From an uncultured Actinomycetes bacterium (GTDB taxonomy: Bacteria > Actinomycetota > Thermoleophilia > Gaiellales > F1-60-MAGs149): a stretch of DNA of 6,987 nucleotides. Of the stretch, positions 5,210 through 6,987 are shown one piece after another. The notes under the pieces are model-generated. The model saw only the letters and a list, made by a program, of their open reading frames with translations, did not search any database and was not told the DNA's origin. Position 1 is the stretch's first letter. Every line of letters starts with the position of its first letter. The DNA lies in the NCBI GenBank assembly GCA_903847495.1, contig CAINDT010000318.1, positions 1 through 6,987 of the forward strand, read 5' to 3'. The position numbers and the translations under genes are program-made.

Positions 5210-6178
5210 ATGGGCAGGCAGGAGCGCACGCCGTTGGTCGGGCTGGAGGGGCAGACCCACGCGTACGACGCGTCTGACGGGACGCCCCGCTCGCTGGTGC
5301 AATGGGAGCAGGAGATCCTCGACGCTGCGGTCTACCGTCCGCTCGCCCAGTCGACCGCCGTGGTCGATGCGTACGAGCACTTGCGACAGGCGATCGTGCT
5401 GTGCCTGCTGCCCGCCGGTTCCAAGTTGCCGACCGAGCCGGTGCTCGCGGAGCGACTCGGCGTCGGCGTCGTGACGATGCGCATGGCGCTCGCGATGCTG
5501 CGCGAGGAAAACTTCATCGTCACCACGCGCGGACGCTCCGGCGGTTCATGGGTGGCGGAGGATGTCGCCATCGTGGAGGCCACAGCGCGGACCACGGCGT
5601 TCTCGATCGACGAGCTCCGGGATACAATCGATCTGCTGATTGCGCTCGAAACGCAGTCCGTCGGTCTGGCGGCGCTGCGGGCCACGGCCGCCGAGCGGGC
5701 GGTGATCACGCAGCTGGGTGCGTTCCCGCGGTCCCATTTGTCCGCCCGCGACTGGCAGATGTACGCCAACGTGTTCCAGTTGCGCATTGCGCATTCGACC
5801 CACAACCCGGTGTTGGCGTCGGCCATTCGCTCAGCGCGTGCGCGCGTGCAGGCGCTGCGCACTGCAGGGGCCGGGCGCATCGTGTTCTGCGTCCACTTCA
5901 GTGAGTATCACCGTGGCGTCGCGGAGTGCATCGCGCGTGGCGACGCTGTGGGCGCGCGCGGGCTGTGCTTCCGGTTCATGACCGAGTGCTGGGATTGCAA
6001 CCTGACCGTGATCGAGTGCCGCAACACGCGCGACGCGCATCTGGTGGATGAGCTCGGTGGTGGGCTCGCCGCGCGGCGCTACGTGGCGGAGGGCGCCGCC
6101 GTTGCGCCGCCGCGGCGGATTGGCTTGCGCCTGGTCGAGGCCGACGCCGCGGGCGGATCCGCGGACACCCGCAGCTGA
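5210..6178 (+). CDS. GntR-family transcriptional regulator, FCD (FadR/VanR-like) type
   Basis: 322 residues from ATG 5210; an in-frame ATG at 5189 would add seven. Neither has a Shine-Dalgarno; 5210 is preferred because a promoter ends 6 bases before it. Numbered from 5189, a winged helix-turn-helix spans about 62-123, with AYEHLRQAI, PAGSKLPTEPVLAERLGVGVV and a wing TTRGRSGGSWV. A helical FCD effector domain follows at about 140-275 (ELRDTIDLLIALETQSVGLAAL, FQLRIAHSTHNPVL, EYHRGVAECIARGDA). Such proteins bind operator DNA as dimers and release or change binding on an organic acid. Three of the usual metal-ligand positions appear altered: the FH of the FCD helix is FQ (Q197), H241 is kept, and the final histidine is replaced in FMTECWD. 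Unusual extensions are a 60-residue N-terminal arm and a 45-residue C-terminal tail rich in Ala, Gly and Arg. It follows the FUSC-like gene by 87 bases, its most likely target besides itself. Confidence 0.9.
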   Translation: MGRQERTPLVGLEGQTHAYDASDGTPRSLVQWEQEILDAAVYRPLAQSTAVVDAYEHLRQAIVLCLLPAGSKLPTEPVLAERLGVGVVTMRMALAMLREENFIVTTRGRSGGSWVAEDVAIVEATARTTAFSIDELRDTIDLLIALETQSVGLAALRATAAERAVITQLGAFPRSHLSARDWQMYANVFQLRIAHSTHNPVLASAIRSARARVQALRTAGAGRIVFCVHFSEYHRGVAECIARGDAVGARGLCFRFMTECWDCNLTVIECRNTRDAHLVDELGGGLAARRYVAEGAAVAPPRRIGLRLVEADAAGGSADTRS

Positions 6179-6241
6179 AGCGCGGCCCGCTTCGGACATC
6201 AGTCGGCGGTCGATCACCGAGCGGCGTCCGAGATATGGCGC

Positions 6242-6247
6242 TAGGGT
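6242..6247 (+). promoter_or_regulatory. possible -10 box for PAS-domain gene
   Basis: TAGGGT (TAnnnT class), in the context GCGCTAGGGTG, lies 34 bases from the first base of the -10 to the GTG start, leaving a leader that includes the ribosome binding site. The context matches that before tRNA-fMet at 10 of 11 positions. No clear -35. Confidence 0.4.
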
Positions 6248-6257
6248 GGGCGAAGAC

Positions 6258-6266
6258 AGGGGAGGA
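6258..6266 (+). promoter_or_regulatory. ribosome binding site deciding the GTG start of the PAS-domain gene
   Basis: AGGGGAGGA is a strong Shine-Dalgarno ending 9 bases before GTG 6276. The ATG at 6268 is too close and out of frame with the PAS coding sequence. An in-frame GTG at 6246 lies upstream of this site and so is less likely. Confidence 0.7.
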
Positions 6267-6275
6267 AATGGCTCG

Positions 6276-6987
6276 GTGTCGTCGTCGCCCGACATCATCA
6301 AGGTGCGCACCGAGCTCGCGGAATCGGAGCGCCTATTCCGCCTGCTCGCCGAGACCGCGTCGGACATCGTCTACGCGGTCGGTCCCGGTCGTCGGGTCAC
6401 GTGGATGTCGCCGTCCGTCACACGTGCGCTCGGCTGGCAGCCGAGCGAGCTGGTCGGCACGGTCATGTCAGAACTGGTGCATCCCGACGACCTCGCCTGG
6501 TCGGCCGAGCGTCGGGACCGCATCTACGCCGGGGATCCAGATGCCGAGGCCGGCGGCGGGTTCGTCCTGCGCATGCGCACGCGCGATGGCGGCTACCGCT
6601 GGGTCAAGACCACGCTCACGACGCACCGAGATGCGAGCGGCGAGACGATCGGCTTCACGGGCGGCATGGTGCTGGTGGACGAGCTCGTCGAGGCCCGCAC
6701 GAGCGCCGCCGAATCGGAGGAGCTGCTGCGTGCCGTCTCGGACTCGCTGACCGATTCGCACATCCTCATGGAGCCGGTCCGCGACGCAACCGGCACGATC
6801 ATCGATTTCCGGCACCTGCACGCCAACCGCGCGACGTGCGTCGAGTACGGGCGCACGCCCGAGCAGATGCACGGCATGGCGCTGTCCGAACTCGAGCCTG
6901 GCGTCGAGACCACCGGCCTGCTCGAGATCTACCGGCAGGCCTGCGCGTCCGGCGAACCGGTCGTCCTCGAGGCGTTCCACTACGTGA
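6276..6987 (+). CDS. multi-PAS signalling protein, N-terminal part (runs off right edge)
   Basis: 237 codons from GTG 6276, still open at the window end. The first PAS domain covers about 18-132: FRLLAETASDIVYAVG, RRVTWMSPSVTRALGW, the HPDD turn at 69-72, and a PAC-type end RMRTRDGGYRWVKTT followed by GETIGFTGGM. A charged linker (about 135-152, Glu/Ala-rich, likely helical) leads to a second PAS-like domain from about 150, with GTIIDFRHLHANRATCVEYG and a GMALSELEPG turn. PAS domains sense ligands, redox state or light and pass the signal to a C-terminal output; the output (GGDEF/EAL, histidine kinase or PP2C phosphatase) lies outside the window and cannot be named. No signal peptide or membrane span appears in this part, so the sensor is probably cytoplasmic. 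The gene follows gntR by 97 bases with its own ribosome binding site. Confidence 0.88.
   Translation, partial: MSSSPDIIKVRTELAESERLFRLLAETASDIVYAVGPGRRVTWMSPSVTRALGWQPSELVGTVMSELVHPDDLAWSAERRDRIYAGDPDAEAGGGFVLRMRTRDGGYRWVKTTLTTHRDASGETIGFTGGMVLVDELVEARTSAAESEELLRAVSDSLTDSHILMEPVRDATGTIIDFRHLHANRATCVEYGRTPEQMHGMALSELEPGVETTGLLEIYRQACASGEPVVLEAFHYV

Noticed and set aside
3863..5380. A 505-codon reverse frame opposite the FUSC-like gene
   Set aside because: The product is low-complexity (Arg, His, Asp, Gln), as expected for the antisense of hydrophobic GC-rich coding sequence; no motif and no ribosome binding site.
6235..6750. A 171-codon forward frame with ATG at 6235
   Set aside because: It is shifted against the PAS coding frame and is Arg/Ser/Pro-rich; the GTG 6276 frame gives clear PAS motifs.

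Overview
The window is about 6.9 kb of high-GC DNA (roughly two thirds G+C, third codon positions strongly G/C). It looks like ordinary chromosome of a high-GC actinobacterium. Support for this: a short Ppx/GppA phosphatase without the C-terminal HD domain, two tRNA genes with no encoded CCA, TAnnnT-type -10 boxes that often sit 6-7 bases before a start codon (leaderless transcription), and no in-frame TTA codon that I could find in any called gene. A finer placement, for example Thermoleophilia or Acidimicrobiia, is a guess I cannot support from the sequence.

Layout, left to right. 1-354 (-): 5' part of a NUDIX hydrolase running off the left edge. 406-2289 (+): DinG/YoaA-type iron-sulfur DNA helicase, divergent from the NUDIX gene. 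2290-2372 (-): tRNA-Leu(UAA), abutting the helicase stop codon with no spacer. 2455-2649 (+): small helical protein resembling an anti-sigma zinc-finger domain that has lost its cysteines. 2678-3595 (-): exopolyphosphatase/pppGpp phosphatase family enzyme. 3679-3752 (+): initiator tRNA-fMet followed by a textbook intrinsic terminator at 3759-3785. 3890-5122 (+): about twelve-pass FUSC-like membrane protein with a strong Shine-Dalgarno. 5210-6178 (+): GntR-family regulator with an FCD domain, probably read from a leaderless promoter. 6276-end (+): N-terminal part of a multi-PAS signalling protein running off the right edge.

How the genes relate. They do not form one pathway. The housekeeping part covers nucleotide hydrolysis, DNA unwinding, polyphosphate or (p)ppGpp turnover and two tRNAs. 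The right part is a putative exporter, a ligand-responsive repressor and a sensor. The FUSC transporter and the GntR regulator are neighbours on the same strand and are the only pair with a plausible functional link (effector-controlled export); this is inference. There is no CRISPR array, insertion sequence, prophage gene or sign of recent transfer. I see no undescribed multi-gene system; the points most worth checking are the cysteine-less anti-sigma-like small protein, the leaderless promoter and altered ligand pocket of the GntR protein, and the tRNA-Leu(UAA) head-on arrangement.
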